From assembly GCF_008271805.1 (NCBI RefSeq), contig NZ_VSRY01000158.1, positions 1 to 64,000 of the forward strand: a DNA stretch of 64,000 nt. Reading direction: 5' to 3'. Source of the DNA: Streptomyces sp. TRM49041 (GTDB lineage Bacteria; Actinomycetota; Actinomycetes; Streptomycetales; Streptomycetaceae). Every line of letters begins with the position of its first letter. The first letter of the stretch is position 1. The position numbers and the translations under genes are program-made. The notes under the pieces are model-generated. The model saw only the letters and a program-made list of their open reading frames with translations. It ran no database searches and was not told the DNA's origin. Of the stretch, positions 53,952 to 62,833 are shown piece after piece.

Positions 53952-54219
53952 GGCGCACCTCGGTCCGTGCGGCGTCCACTGGGGCGGCCTCCTCTCCATC
54001 CCATCGTGACAGCCGGACCGGCGGCAGGGACCGTCCGGCTCCGTCTCGGGGCCGGACGGTAGGTGTGTGGGGGCTCGAATCCACATGGCGGGCCCCGGTG
54101 CCGGAGAGGGGACCTCCCGGCCCGGGGCCCGAAGTCACCGGTCATCGGTTGTCGAAGGTCGCTGAGCGGTCGATCCGTCCGGCGGCGCGTCGTGGCCGGG
54201 GCCGGTGCCGAGCTCTTGA

Positions 54220-57200
54220 TCAGGCGAACGGGACGGTCAGGACGGAGCCGGAGCCGACCTGGAGGGCGGACGGGCCGTTGCCGATCGCGCTCCAGACCTC
54301 GACCCGGACGGTGCCGCCGTTCAGGTCGCCCAGGGTGCCCGAGGCGGAGTGCGGCCCCTGGCGGGCCGAGGAGTACTCCTCCCAGCCTGGGATCGGGTCG
54401 GTGGCGAAGTAGCGGAACGTCTCGACGCGGTCGAACGTACCGTCGCCGGTCAGGTCGTACGACACCCGGGCCTGCTGGCCGTGTCCGACGGACGGCCCGG
54501 CGTCCACGGCGAAGGTGAAAGCCGTGGCGGAGCCCGGCTTCAGGGTGCCCTTGACGTTCCTCACCTCGTAGACCAGCGGCTGGTGCGGGGTGCCGTCGTG
54601 GTTGGCGCCGTCGGCGGAGGGGATGGTGTCGGCCGAGGAGGCCGAGGACGCCGTGGTGGCGAGCCCACCTCCCGGCTGCGGGTAGAAGGTGTCGGCCTCG
54701 ACGTACGGCGGGGGCGGGGTGCCGGTGGTGGTGACGCTCACGGTACCGCCGGCCGGGCCGACCTGGTCGGCGGTGTCACGGGCCTTGACGCTGTAGGTGT
54801 ACTCGGTGCCGGGCGTCAGGCCGGTGTCGGTGTGCGTGGTGCCGATGACGGTCGCGACCTTGGTGCCGCCGCGGAAGACGTCGTAGTTCTTGACGCCCTT
54901 GTCATCGGTCGCGGCGTCCCAGGTCAGCTCGACGGAGGTGTCGGTGACGTCGCCGGCGACCGGGGTGCCGGGCGCGCCGGGCTTCTCGTCGGCCGGCGGC
55001 GGTTCCTCGCCGCCGCCACCGCCCGGCGCGCCGCAGAGGGTCGCGAGCCGCGCGTCGTCGCCCGCTCCGGACGCGGTGGACTTCGCCGGGACGTTCAGCA
55101 CGCCGCCGTCGGAGAAGACGACCGAGCACTCCTCGGTTCCGTAGTTGTGCGCGGCGTACGTCCTGGTGCCGTTCTTGTCGAAGGCGACGGCCGTCGGCAT
55201 GTTGGCCGCGACGGTCATGTCCGGGGCACCGATGGAGTTCATCGTGGCGACCCAGTGGTAGGTGTGGGCCTTGGTCTCGCCGGCCTCGGGGACGTAGCCG
55301 CCGTTCCACTGATCCCAGAACCGCATGGCCCCGGCCGGGTCGTACAGCGCCTGGACCTCCCAGAAGATGTCCCGCCACTCGACGGCCGGGCCGCCGTTCT
55401 CCTTCTCCATCTCGGCGACGCTGCGGCGGAGCATGTCCTTCTCCCGGGCCAGGTGCAGCGAACCACCCGTGACGGGCAGGAAGTTGATGCCGTGGATCTC
55501 CTCGGGGTTGGCGGTCCACCAGGTGGCGTAGGCACCGCCGCTGCTCCAGACCATGCCCACGATGTCGTGGGCGAAGTCATCGGGGTAGACCTGCTGGTCG
55601 GCGTCGAACCAGTACTGCGCGATCGACTCCGACTCGGTCGTCATCATGTAGACGCCCTGGTCGCGCAGCGCCTTGTCACCCATGGCCGAGCCCCACATGA
55701 TCAGGCCGGCGCTGAGGTTGATCGACTCCGAGGACGACTCCTGGTTGTTGCCCGCGGCGAACGCGGAGTGGCCTGCGGCCCAGCTGTGACCGGCGTAGAC
55801 GTCGAAACCGCGCAGGAACGGGTACTTGTTGTCGTCCCTGGCCGGGTTGGCGGCGTCCTTGACGAGCTCCTTGACCATGCCGCCCCACTCGGAGTCGGCT
55901 GCCCACCGCGGGTCGTACTGCGCCACGACGGCGGCGGCCATCACGTAGTACGAGTAGTGGAAGTGGTGGTCGTTGAGCTCCTGGTCGCTGCCGTACGAGG
56001 CGGGGTAGCCGATGAGGGTGCGCCAGTCCTTGTCGTAGGAGAACTCCGACGGACCGCCGGCGGTGAACCACTCCTCCATCCGGTCCTTGATGAGCCGGAT
56101 GAGCTTGTCGCGGTCGGCCGTCTCGCCGATCTGGTCGGCGATCGGGACGAGCTGGGCGAGCTTGCCCAGGGCCTTGCCGGTCCAGTAGGTGTCGATGGCG
56201 CCGCTGAACGGGTCACCCTGCGTGAGTACGTCGTCGATGTACGCCTTGAGCCTGGCCTTGTCGACGCCCGGGGCGCTCGGCAGGCCCGGCAGGACGCCGT
56301 TCACCTTCTGCGTGGTGGTGAACGAGAGGCCCTCGCGGACCTTCATCTCACCGCGCGACGAGACGTAGCGGTAGTCGGTCAGCGGGTCGGAGGTGTGCAG
56401 CCACTGGTGGCGGTAGAGCGCCTGGAGGGTGCCGGTCTCGGTGCCCTCCTTCGCCTCGGTGGTCAGCGAGTAGGTCGCCTTGACCTCCCCGTCGCCCTCC
56501 CGGTAGTCCCACTCCACCGTGGAGCCGGTCACGAAGCTGAAGGCGTACTTCTTGTAGTCGGCGAGCGCTTCCTTGCCGGGAAGGACCGCCAGGGAGAAGT
56601 AGTCGTCGGAGCCCAGGTCCGCCCGGATCTCGCTGCCGGATACGGTCCAGTCGCTGCTGCTCGGGGCGAACAGCGCGTAATGGTGGCCCGAGATGGTGAC
56701 ACCCAGGACGTTTCCCTGGTCGGCGAAGACCTTCGGCGGGGACGCCGCGCTGATCCGCGCCGCGCCGCCGGTGCCTTCCGCGTACACGTACGGAAGGCCG
56801 TGGCCGATGGTGGCGCGCAGGGTGCGCGCACCGTCCTTCCAGTACGGGGTTACGGTCCAGTCGCTCCACCCGTCCGCCTTGGCGTCGGGGGAGTTGAGGC
56901 CCGCGAGGCCGAGGGTCAGGTCGGCCTTGTGCGGGAACTCGTACTGGCGTCCGCCGCCCACGATCTGATGGGAGGTCGGGTAGCCGACCTCCAGGCCACC
57001 GGACACCGCCTTGTAGGTGAGCGGGTGCCCGTACATGTTCTCCGACCACGGGTTGCCGGCGAACCGCTGGAAGACCAGCGAGGACCACCAGTCGTTGGTC
57101 GGCACGGGCTTGTCCGCCATGGCCGGTGTGACCTTCGGCCTGACCGCCTGGCCGCCGCTGTTCGACGGGCCTTGTCTGCCGGGGGGACGGACGTCGCTGT

Positions 57201-57321
57201 AACTCCCCTTGCCCACCTCGATGGTGGCGGCGGAGGCGACACCGGTACCGACGGTCGCGGTCAGCGTCGTGGCGGCCAGGACCGCTGTGCACAGCGAGGC
57301 CACATATCTGCGGGATCTCAT
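54220..57321 (-). CDS. Secreted GH81 endo-1,3-beta-glucanase with FN3 and C-terminal glucan-binding region
   Basis: A 1033-residue preprotein from ATG 57321 (GGAAGG upstream). Residues 1-32 form a Sec signal ending ASA. Residues 45-730 are a GH81 catalytic module: 'PTNDWWSSLVFQRF', 'ELNDHHFHYSYYVMAAA' (catalytic Asp region) and 'NQESSSESINLSAG' (Glu region). A Gly/Glu/Pro linker leads to a fibronectin type III domain (about 805-890) and a C-terminal beta module ('ADTFYPQPGG', 'ARVSYDLTGDGTFDRVETFRYF') resembling beta-1,3-glucan-binding modules. It hydrolyses fungal or callose-type beta-1,3-glucan outside the cell. A LacI-type operator overlaps the promoter. Confidence 0.94.
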   Translation of the reverse strand: MRSRRYVASLCTAVLAATTLTATVGTGVASAATIEVGKGSYSDVRPPGRQGPSNSGGQAVRPKVTPAMADKPVPTNDWWSSLVFQRFAGNPWSENMYGHPLTYKAVSGGLEVGYPTSHQIVGGGRQYEFPHKADLTLGLAGLNSPDAKADGWSDWTVTPYWKDGARTLRATIGHGLPYVYAEGTGGAARISAASPPKVFADQGNVLGVTISGHHYALFAPSSSDWTVSGSEIRADLGSDDYFSLAVLPGKEALADYKKYAFSFVTGSTVEWDYREGDGEVKATYSLTTEAKEGTETGTLQALYRHQWLHTSDPLTDYRYVSSRGEMKVREGLSFTTTQKVNGVLPGLPSAPGVDKARLKAYIDDVLTQGDPFSGAIDTYWTGKALGKLAQLVPIADQIGETADRDKLIRLIKDRMEEWFTAGGPSEFSYDKDWRTLIGYPASYGSDQELNDHHFHYSYYVMAAAVVAQYDPRWAADSEWGGMVKELVKDAANPARDDNKYPFLRGFDVYAGHSWAAGHSAFAAGNNQESSSESINLSAGLIMWGSAMGDKALRDQGVYMMTTESESIAQYWFDADQQVYPDDFAHDIVGMVWSSGGAYATWWTANPEEIHGINFLPVTGGSLHLAREKDMLRRSVAEMEKENGGPAVEWRDIFWEVQALYDPAGAMRFWDQWNGGYVPEAGETKAHTYHWVATMNSIGAPDMTVAANMPTAVAFDKNGTRTYAAHNYGTEECSVVFSDGGVLNVPAKSTASGAGDDARLATLCGAPGGGGGEEPPPADEKPGAPGTPVAGDVTDTSVELTWDAATDDKGVKNYDVFRGGTKVATVIGTTHTDTGLTPGTEYTYSVKARDTADQVGPAGGTVSVTTTGTPPPPYVEADTFYPQPGGGLATTASSASSADTIPSADGANHDGTPHQPLVYEVRNVKGTLKPGSATAFTFAVDAGPSVGHGQQARVSYDLTGDGTFDRVETFRYFATDPIPGWEEYSSARQGPHSASGTLGDLNGGTVRVEVWSAIGNGPSALQVGSGSVLTVPFA

Positions 57322-57333
57322 ACACACCCTTCC

Positions 57334-57347
57334 TGAGAGCGCTCTCA
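57334..57347. promoter_or_regulatory. LacI-family operator upstream of the GH81 gene
   Basis: TGAGAGCGCTCTCA is a perfect 14-bp palindrome 12 bases before the start codon. It resembles the CebR-type operators (TGGGAGCGCTCCCA) that control glycoside hydrolases in Streptomyces. No LacI-family gene is in the window. Confidence 0.8.
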
Positions 57348-58104
57348 AGTAGCGGACAACGTAGGGTCGTGACGGTGAGCGGTCAACACTTCACGCCAAA
57401 ACCCGTGCGGTTCTCCGAAGGGAGCCGAGGTCTCTGTCGCGTGCGGGCCGCTGTCGTCCCGGGGTGACGCTGCGGGTTCTGTGTGCGTCGGCACACGCAT
57501 GACATCCGGGTGCCGGGGATTCGTCGCGCCCGTATCGCCCTGTCGCATGGGGGGCAAACCGTCGCGGGCGAGGACCGGAAGCCGCGCATTCGCCTCTGCG
57601 GCGTCGAGGTGTCGGATCCGATCTGCTGTGCGGGTCCCGGCTCCGCTGGGCGGCGCGGACGGCGCGGTGAGGCTGTGGCCCCAAGCTCGTCAGCCAAGAC
57701 CCTGCCTGACGTACCGTCCGCCCTCCGGTCTTGGGAGCGCTCTCTTGACGACGACACCGCCCTGGTCGTCCTGCGTCCGTGACCGGCCGGGCGCCACGAT
57801 CCGTGCGGACCCGTCAGGCAGGGTGTGACCGCTGGATGCTCCACGAACATGTAGCTGTATGCCGGGCCGGGTGCCCTGCGGGAACGCCGGCGGCGCCGGC
57901 CGCCGCCCCAGGGCGCCTGACCGGTCGGCGACGTCGCCGACTTCGACTTGCGGGTACGGGCGGCCCCTTCCTCCCCCTCGTGTTCGCGCTTCTCCTCTTC
58001 CTCCGGCCGATCCCCGAGTGGCCGGACCATGACACTCACCGGATGGCGCGGACCGGGCCGCGCTCGTGACCAGCGGATTCTCCGAATCTCCGGTCGCGGG
58101 CTTG
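57348..58104. other. Long intergenic region with an orphan CebR-like site
   Basis: About 760 bases without a supported gene between the GH81 promoter and the MerR-type promoter. TTGGGAGCGCTCTCTT (57731-57746) resembles a CebR-type operator but no sugar-related gene follows on either strand. Short ORFs here look like shadows. Confidence 0.5.
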
Positions 58105-58125
58105 ACCTTGACACGTTGATAAGGT
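58105..58125 (+). promoter_or_regulatory. MerR-type operator/promoter
   Basis: The dyad ACCTTGAC...GATAAGGT lies in the spacer between TTGACC (58102) and GATAAG (58118), a compact arrangement typical of MerR-controlled promoters. The following genes include a MerR protein, so autoregulation is likely. Confidence 0.7.
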
Positions 58126-58143
58126 GTGCCCTGGGCGCAGGAG

Positions 58144-58971
58144 GTGGTCCCGATCAAGACGACAGACGGAGACCCGCAGAACACCCGCGTGGCCAACGCC
58201 CTGAGAGCCAAGGACTCGTCGGTCCGGCTTCAGGCGGCCCTGGCGGTCGGCTCGAACCCCGACCCCGGCTTCCTGGAGACGCTCGTCGAGCGGTGCGCGG
58301 TCGAGCCGGAGTTCTTCGTACGAGACATGCTGTCCTGGGCGCTGACCCGCCTCTCGTCGGAGATCACCCTGCCCCGGATTCGCCAGGAACTCGACTCTGA
58401 GCGCGCTCAGGCCCGCAGCCAGGCGTTGCACACGCTCTCCAAGATCGGCGACAGGAGCGCGTGGGCCTGGATCACGCGCGACATGCTGCGCGACGCCGAC
58501 GACGAGGTCGCGCGGACCGCGTGGCGCGTCGCGGTCGTCCTCGTACCGGAGGACGAGAAGAAGGACTTGGCCGATGAACTGGTCGCGCAGCTCGGCCGCG
58601 GCGACCGCGATCTGCAGCTGAGCCTGAGCCGGGCCCTCGTCGACCTCGGTGAGGTGACCGAGCCCGCCCTGGAGAGAGCCGCGGCGAACCCTGACCCGGC
58701 GGTGGCCGCGCACGCTCTTGCCACAGAGCTGCTCCGGCAGAACCCGGAGGCCGGTTTCGACGCGGCCATCCACGAGGTGAAGCGAGTCGTCACACTCGGC
58801 CCCGAACGAGCCGCTGCCTCCGCCGCGGTTGCGTCGGGAGTCGCCGAGTCCAGGGAGGCCACCGGCGCCGCGGAGACCACCGGCGCCGCGGCGGCCGCCG
58901 AGCCCACGGAGACCACTGAGCCCACGGAGGTTGCCATGGCCGCGAAGGCTGCGGAGACCGCGGAGTGCTGA
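58144..58971 (+). CDS. HEAT-repeat protein paired with a MerR regulator
   Basis: A 275-residue helical-repeat protein. The GTG at 58144 is preferred to GTG 58126, because a transcript from the MerR-type promoter should start near 58130; the exact start is uncertain. Repeats: 'RAKDSSVRLQAALAVG', 'EPEFFVRDMLSWALTRL', 'ERAQARSQALHTLSKIGD', 'DADDEVARTAWRVAVVLVP'. The C-terminal 50 residues are low-complexity Ala/Glu/Thr. No catalytic motifs are seen. It overlaps the MerR gene by 7 bases. It may bind the regulator, whose own C-terminal part is also HEAT-like. Confidence 0.8.
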   Translation: MVPIKTTDGDPQNTRVANALRAKDSSVRLQAALAVGSNPDPGFLETLVERCAVEPEFFVRDMLSWALTRLSSEITLPRIRQELDSERAQARSQALHTLSKIGDRSAWAWITRDMLRDADDEVARTAWRVAVVLVPEDEKKDLADELVAQLGRGDRDLQLSLSRALVDLGEVTEPALERAAANPDPAVAAHALATELLRQNPEAGFDAAIHEVKRVVTLGPERAAASAAVASGVAESREATGAAETTGAAAAAEPTETTEPTEVAMAAKAAETAEC

Positions 58972-60047
58972 TCGGCGAGGTGGCCCGCCACTCGGGGGTG
59001 AGCCCCCGGATGCTCCGGCACTACGACGCCCTTGGGCTGGTGCGGCCGACCGGCCGCACCGTCGGCGGCTACCGCGAGTACTCCGCCGAGGACGTCCGCA
59101 GGATCTTCCATGTGGAGAGCCTGCGGTCCCTCGGGCTCTCGCTCAGGCAGATCGGGCGCGCGCTGGAGGACCCGGCCTTCACGCCGTCCGCCTTGGTCAG
59201 TGACCTCATCCGGTGGACGGAAGACCGCTTGGAGCGAGAAGAGGAGCTGCTCGAACGGCTCCGCGCGATCGATGCGTCGGCGCCCACCGGCTGGCAGGAC
59301 GTCCTGCGCCTCGTGGAGCTCATACAGGGGCTCAACTCGACCAGCGCCGCGCGCAGGCAGCAGGCCGTCCTGGCCCGCCCGGAGGGAGTGTCGATTCCCG
59401 CCGAGTTGCTGGCCGGGGCGGTCCTGGCCGAATCCGACCCCAACGTCGCGGGCGCCCTGCGCTGGGCGCTCGCCCGGTCGAGCGGCGACGGCCTGGCGAC
59501 ACTGGCCGCCGGCGCGCACTCGGAGGACGCCGACATCCGGCGGCGCGCGGTGCTGGCGATCGCCGAGATGTCCGAGGCCCCGGGGGCGACCGCGGTGCTC
59601 GAAGACGCGCTCGGGGACCCGGACAAGACGGTGCGCAGGCACGCCGCTCTGGCGTTGGGCAGTCGTGGCGTGACCGCGGCTGTGCCGACACTTGTCGGCA
59701 TGGTGGTCGAGGGCTCCAACGACGTCGACGCGGCGGAGGTCCTGGGAACGCTGTCCCGGGACCCCGGGTGCGCGGACCGGATCATGACCGCACTGGTCGA
59801 CGAACTCGCAGCGCCCACCGCGGACTCCGCGACGCGAATCCGACTGACCCAGGCCCTGGTCGAGCTGTCGGGGACCACCGCGCAGGAGGTCTTGCGCCAA
59901 CTGGCCCACGAGGGCGACCGCGCTGTCGCACTCGTTGCCTCGGCCTTCGTCGAAGTTCTCGACAAGCGGTCCCCCGGAGACCGAGGCGACGAGGTGTCCT
60001 CAAGGCGCGCGGCCGTGGCGTCGGCACAGGGGCGGGGCACCGGCTGA
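58965..60047 (+). CDS. MerR regulator with HEAT-like C-terminal domain
   Basis: A 360-residue protein from GTG 58965. Residues 1-75 form the MerR winged helix ('IGEVARHSGVSPRMLRHYDALGLVRPTGRT', 'GYREYSAEDVRRIFHVESLRSLGLSLRQIGRAL'), then a coiled coil (about 85-110). Residues 115-340 are HEAT-like helical repeats ('DADIRRRAVLAIAEMSEAPGA', 'DPDKTVRRHAALALGSRGV') instead of a small ligand pocket. Such long repeat-bearing MerR proteins are a recurrent Streptomyces type, likely responding to a macromolecule. Confidence 0.9.
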   Translation: MLIGEVARHSGVSPRMLRHYDALGLVRPTGRTVGGYREYSAEDVRRIFHVESLRSLGLSLRQIGRALEDPAFTPSALVSDLIRWTEDRLEREEELLERLRAIDASAPTGWQDVLRLVELIQGLNSTSAARRQQAVLARPEGVSIPAELLAGAVLAESDPNVAGALRWALARSSGDGLATLAAGAHSEDADIRRRAVLAIAEMSEAPGATAVLEDALGDPDKTVRRHAALALGSRGVTAAVPTLVGMVVEGSNDVDAAEVLGTLSRDPGCADRIMTALVDELAAPTADSATRIRLTQALVELSGTTAQEVLRQLAHEGDRAVALVASAFVEVLDKRSPGDRGDEVSSRRAAVASAQGRGTG

Positions 60048-60591
60048 TCGTTGGACCAGGGCGAGCGAATCACTGTCCCGCGTTTCGCATGACCTCGAGT
60101 TCGCGCACTGCGGTCGTGGAGCCGGACAATGTCGGTTGCCGCACCCGCGTCTCGCAGGGGGCCCACGCTCTGCCTGCCTGCGGGGCCTCCGTCGCCATAG
60201 GACTCGCGTTCGTAGGCGGTCCCACGTTTCCTCGCTGTCCGCGTGCGTGATTCTCAACTCGGCTCCGTGATACGGCCGTATGACCCACTTGGAACTGGCG
60301 AACGTGGATCACAGGCCACTTCGAAGAACGCCAAGCGCCGCCGCGCCCGCCGCCCCGCCGTACACCTGCCCGCCACCGCTCCGAACCCCTGTGGTGGGAC
60401 GCCACCCGCAGTGCCGTCCTCGCCCTCGCCACCACCGAAGGCCCGGGAGGCGTCGCGCTCCTCCGATCCGCGGTCCGGGGTGAAGACGAGGCGACGCAGG
60501 TTGTCGACGACGGCAGTGGCGGGAAAGGGGAGGGTGCCCATGGATCAAGGACTCGCGGCCCTTCTCGCCGGCATGGCACCCGATCGCCTGC
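60048..60591. other. Intergenic region without a supported gene
   Basis: About 540 bases. Arg/Pro-rich frames on both strands look non-coding. A 19-codon ORF at 60540-60599 ('MDQGLAALLAGMAPDRLPT') has a good GGGGAGGG site and may be the start of a truncated gene. No mobile-element end recognised. Confidence 0.45.
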
Positions 60592-61128
60592 CTACTTGAT
60601 CAGGGCATTCGCGACAATGATCATCAAGCCGATCAGCATGTCGAGGAACCCTGCCCGGCACGAGGAAAGCCATCCGTGCCCGGCGGCGCGGGCGGCCCAG
60701 GCGCCCCAGCCGAACAAGGCGACGGTGTTGAACAGCAGGGCCGCGTCCACAGCCGTGGTCTCTGCCCACCACCCGGCTACCGCGGCAAGCAGTATCCCCA
60801 CCGTGGGCAGCACGGCTGCGACCAGTGGCCACTCGGCGAGCACCAACCGCCCTCTGCTTGTGATGGCTGCCCTGTCGACGGACGCCCGCTGGGCGATGAC
60901 GCGCGCGTATCCATGGGCAGCGCCCGACGCCATCGCGGTGAGCAGGACCCACAGCGCGTCCAGACCGGGATCGGCTTTCTCGCCCGTCGCGTCCAGCGCG
61001 GCCACCAGGGCGCTGGCCAGCACCAGTCCGTAGATGCCGCTGAACAGTGACTGCTCCGGCGGCCGGTGCCGCGAGGCCCACCTTGGTGCGACGCTCTCGG
61101 GGTGGACGTGGTCGGCGCGGTCGGACAT
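60592..61128 (-). CDS. Small integral membrane protein, unknown function
   Basis: A 178-residue protein from ATG 61128 with an N-terminal polar part and about four hydrophobic helices ('LFSGIYGLVLASALVAALDA', 'LVLAEWPLVAAVLPTVGILLAAVAGWW', 'ALLFNTVALFGWGAWAARAAG', 'FLDMLIGLMIIVANALIK'). The last helix ends at the C-terminus. No family recognised with certainty. Confidence 0.75.
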   Translation of the reverse strand: MSDRADHVHPESVAPRWASRHRPPEQSLFSGIYGLVLASALVAALDATGEKADPGLDALWVLLTAMASGAAHGYARVIAQRASVDRAAITSRGRLVLAEWPLVAAVLPTVGILLAAVAGWWAETTAVDAALLFNTVALFGWGAWAARAAGHGWLSSCRAGFLDMLIGLMIIVANALIK

Positions 61129-61502
61129 CGCATCGCCTCGGTGCGGGAAGAGGGCTGGGTCCGTACATGCTCACCCGAGTGGCGTCAGGGAACACGACGC
61201 CACGCGCTGCTCGCATGATTGTTGTGCCCCAAGAGCAGGTCGAGACGCCGGTGTCGGGAGCGCCGGTGTTCGTACTCCCGGCGGGTCGGCAGCGGCGCGC
61301 GGGTGGTTACGGCTGTGGCGTGCGCGGTCGCGGCGTACTGAGCTGAACGAGTGATCACGGCTTGGTGCGGAGGAGCGCGGGTGTGGCAGGGCGGGGAGCC
61401 GGAGGCCTGACCGAAGTCCGGACGCTGCTCGAAGACTGAGCGATGTTCGCCGTCATTCAATCGAGGAGTTTGACAGCGAACCCAGTCGTTCAGGCTTCCT
61501 TT
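61129..61502. other. Intergenic region without a supported gene
   Basis: About 370 bases between the membrane-protein start and the DUF3291 gene end. No coding frame is persuasive and no strong hairpin is seen. Confidence 0.5.
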
Positions 61503-62060
61503 TCAGCGAACCTGGTCGCTCTTCGGCCCGATGCCTTTGATCCTGGTCGGAGTTCCGTCCGGGGCGAACGAGTGGTGGAAGGTGAAGGCGTGCGGCGCGG
61601 AGCCGTGGTCGTGGAGGTGCTCCAGCCTGGAAACCCCGTCCTGCCAGGTGGGTATCACGCCGTCGGAGACCCACCAGAACACGTAATTCGGGTGCCCTGT
61701 CCTCTCGAACCAGTCGTAACGCCTGTTCAGCGCCTCACGGTGCAGACCGGTGTAGACGGCGTCGAAGGCGGGGCGCAGGTCGGTCCAGAGTGAGAGGGTC
61801 GCGGCCAGGGCGGTGGTTTCCAGGGTATGGCCCTTGCCGTACCAGGTCGGTACGACGAACTCTCCCCATGCACCCCAGTCCGCCTCGAAGAGCGCGCCCC
61901 GGTCGCCGTCTTCCGCTTCAGCACGCGCGAGGTATCCGGGGTGCTGACTGAACGTCCGGTAGACGGCCTCACCGATGTCGTAGAACTCGCTCGTGAGAGG
62001 TGCGGGATCGGCGAGAGGTGACTTCAGGACGCCGAATGTGTACAGAGCAAGATGGGTCAT
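61503..62060 (-). CDS. DUF3291-like protein
   Basis: A 185-residue protein from ATG 62060 (GGGAGAGA upstream). It has the DUF3291 pattern of a dimeric alpha-beta-barrel: N-terminal 'HLALYTFGVLKSPLADP', then 'FSQHPGYLARAEAED', 'FVVPTWYGKGHTLETTALAATLSLWTDL', and 'RRYDWFERTGHPNYVFWWV' with conserved Trp residues. The fold is related to small monooxygenase-like proteins; the reaction is unknown. No operon partner. Confidence 0.8.
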   Translation of the reverse strand: MTHLALYTFGVLKSPLADPAPLTSEFYDIGEAVYRTFSQHPGYLARAEAEDGDRGALFEADWGAWGEFVVPTWYGKGHTLETTALAATLSLWTDLRPAFDAVYTGLHREALNRRYDWFERTGHPNYVFWWVSDGVIPTWQDGVSRLEHLHDHGSAPHAFTFHHSFAPDGTPTRIKGIGPKSDQVR

Positions 62061-62229
62061 GCGTCTCTCCCTGGTTGGGGGTGCCTGATGGGGACCCGGT
62101 TCGGTGGCTTACGACGCATGGGGGCGAGGATTCGTGGGGCGTGACCAACTCATCCCGTTGCGGGTGGCTCAGCCTGAAGAAACCCCTGTGCGACCGTGGG
62201 CAACCGCCGAAGACCAGGTGAAGGTAGCT

Positions 62230-62490
62230 GCCTCTGCGGGCCATGTCGAAGTTGCGTTTTCCCTGTCCAAGTGGCCTCCTGCACAGGCCCTTGCGGGGCG
62301 ACGCCGGCGGCGTCGACCGGGTTGGACGACAGCGGCCGAGCCGGTCATCGTCCCGGACACCATCGTGATCGACCAAGGCAAGGTGTTCGTCTCCGACACG
62401 TTCTCCTCCGCCTGTTCGCTGCTGGGGATCTCGGCGCAGCTCGCCCGGCCCGGTACCCCGACGGACAAGGCAGCCGGACAAGGTCCGGGT
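62230..62490 (+). pseudogene. Remnant of a DDE (rve-type) transposase/integrase
   Basis: A short stretch in one frame reads like the core of an rve-type integrase: 'DTIVIDQGKVFVSDTFSSAC' (second catalytic Asp region), followed by 'LLGISAQLARPGTPTDKA', the usual approach to the catalytic Glu. The first Asp region and the Glu helix are missing and the flanks are non-coding. It is a decayed fragment; limits are approximate. Confidence 0.6.
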
Positions 62491-62833
62491 CCGGTAGTCA
62501 AGATCAGCAGCGTCCATGGCAGTGCACCCTGGCCACCGCCCCCGGCATCGGCTTGCAGCCTCCCGGTGGGGATGGTCAAGACCCTGGACAAGGCCCCGGC
62601 CGGGGGCCTGGCTCGGCCCCGTCGGCGGGTGGATGGTCGCGCTGGGCCACGGGCCGGGCGACCGCGTCGACACCGAGGCGACCGCGTCGACGCCGGGGCG
62701 GGCGTACCGCTCCAGGGAGCGAGCCGGCAGCATGCCGGGTGTTCTCCCTGAAGATCTCCTCGGCCCGCCGACTGAGGAGCAGCCAGCGGCACCACTCGGG
62801 CTCGCGGTAGCCGCAACGCGCCCCCGGTCCCGG

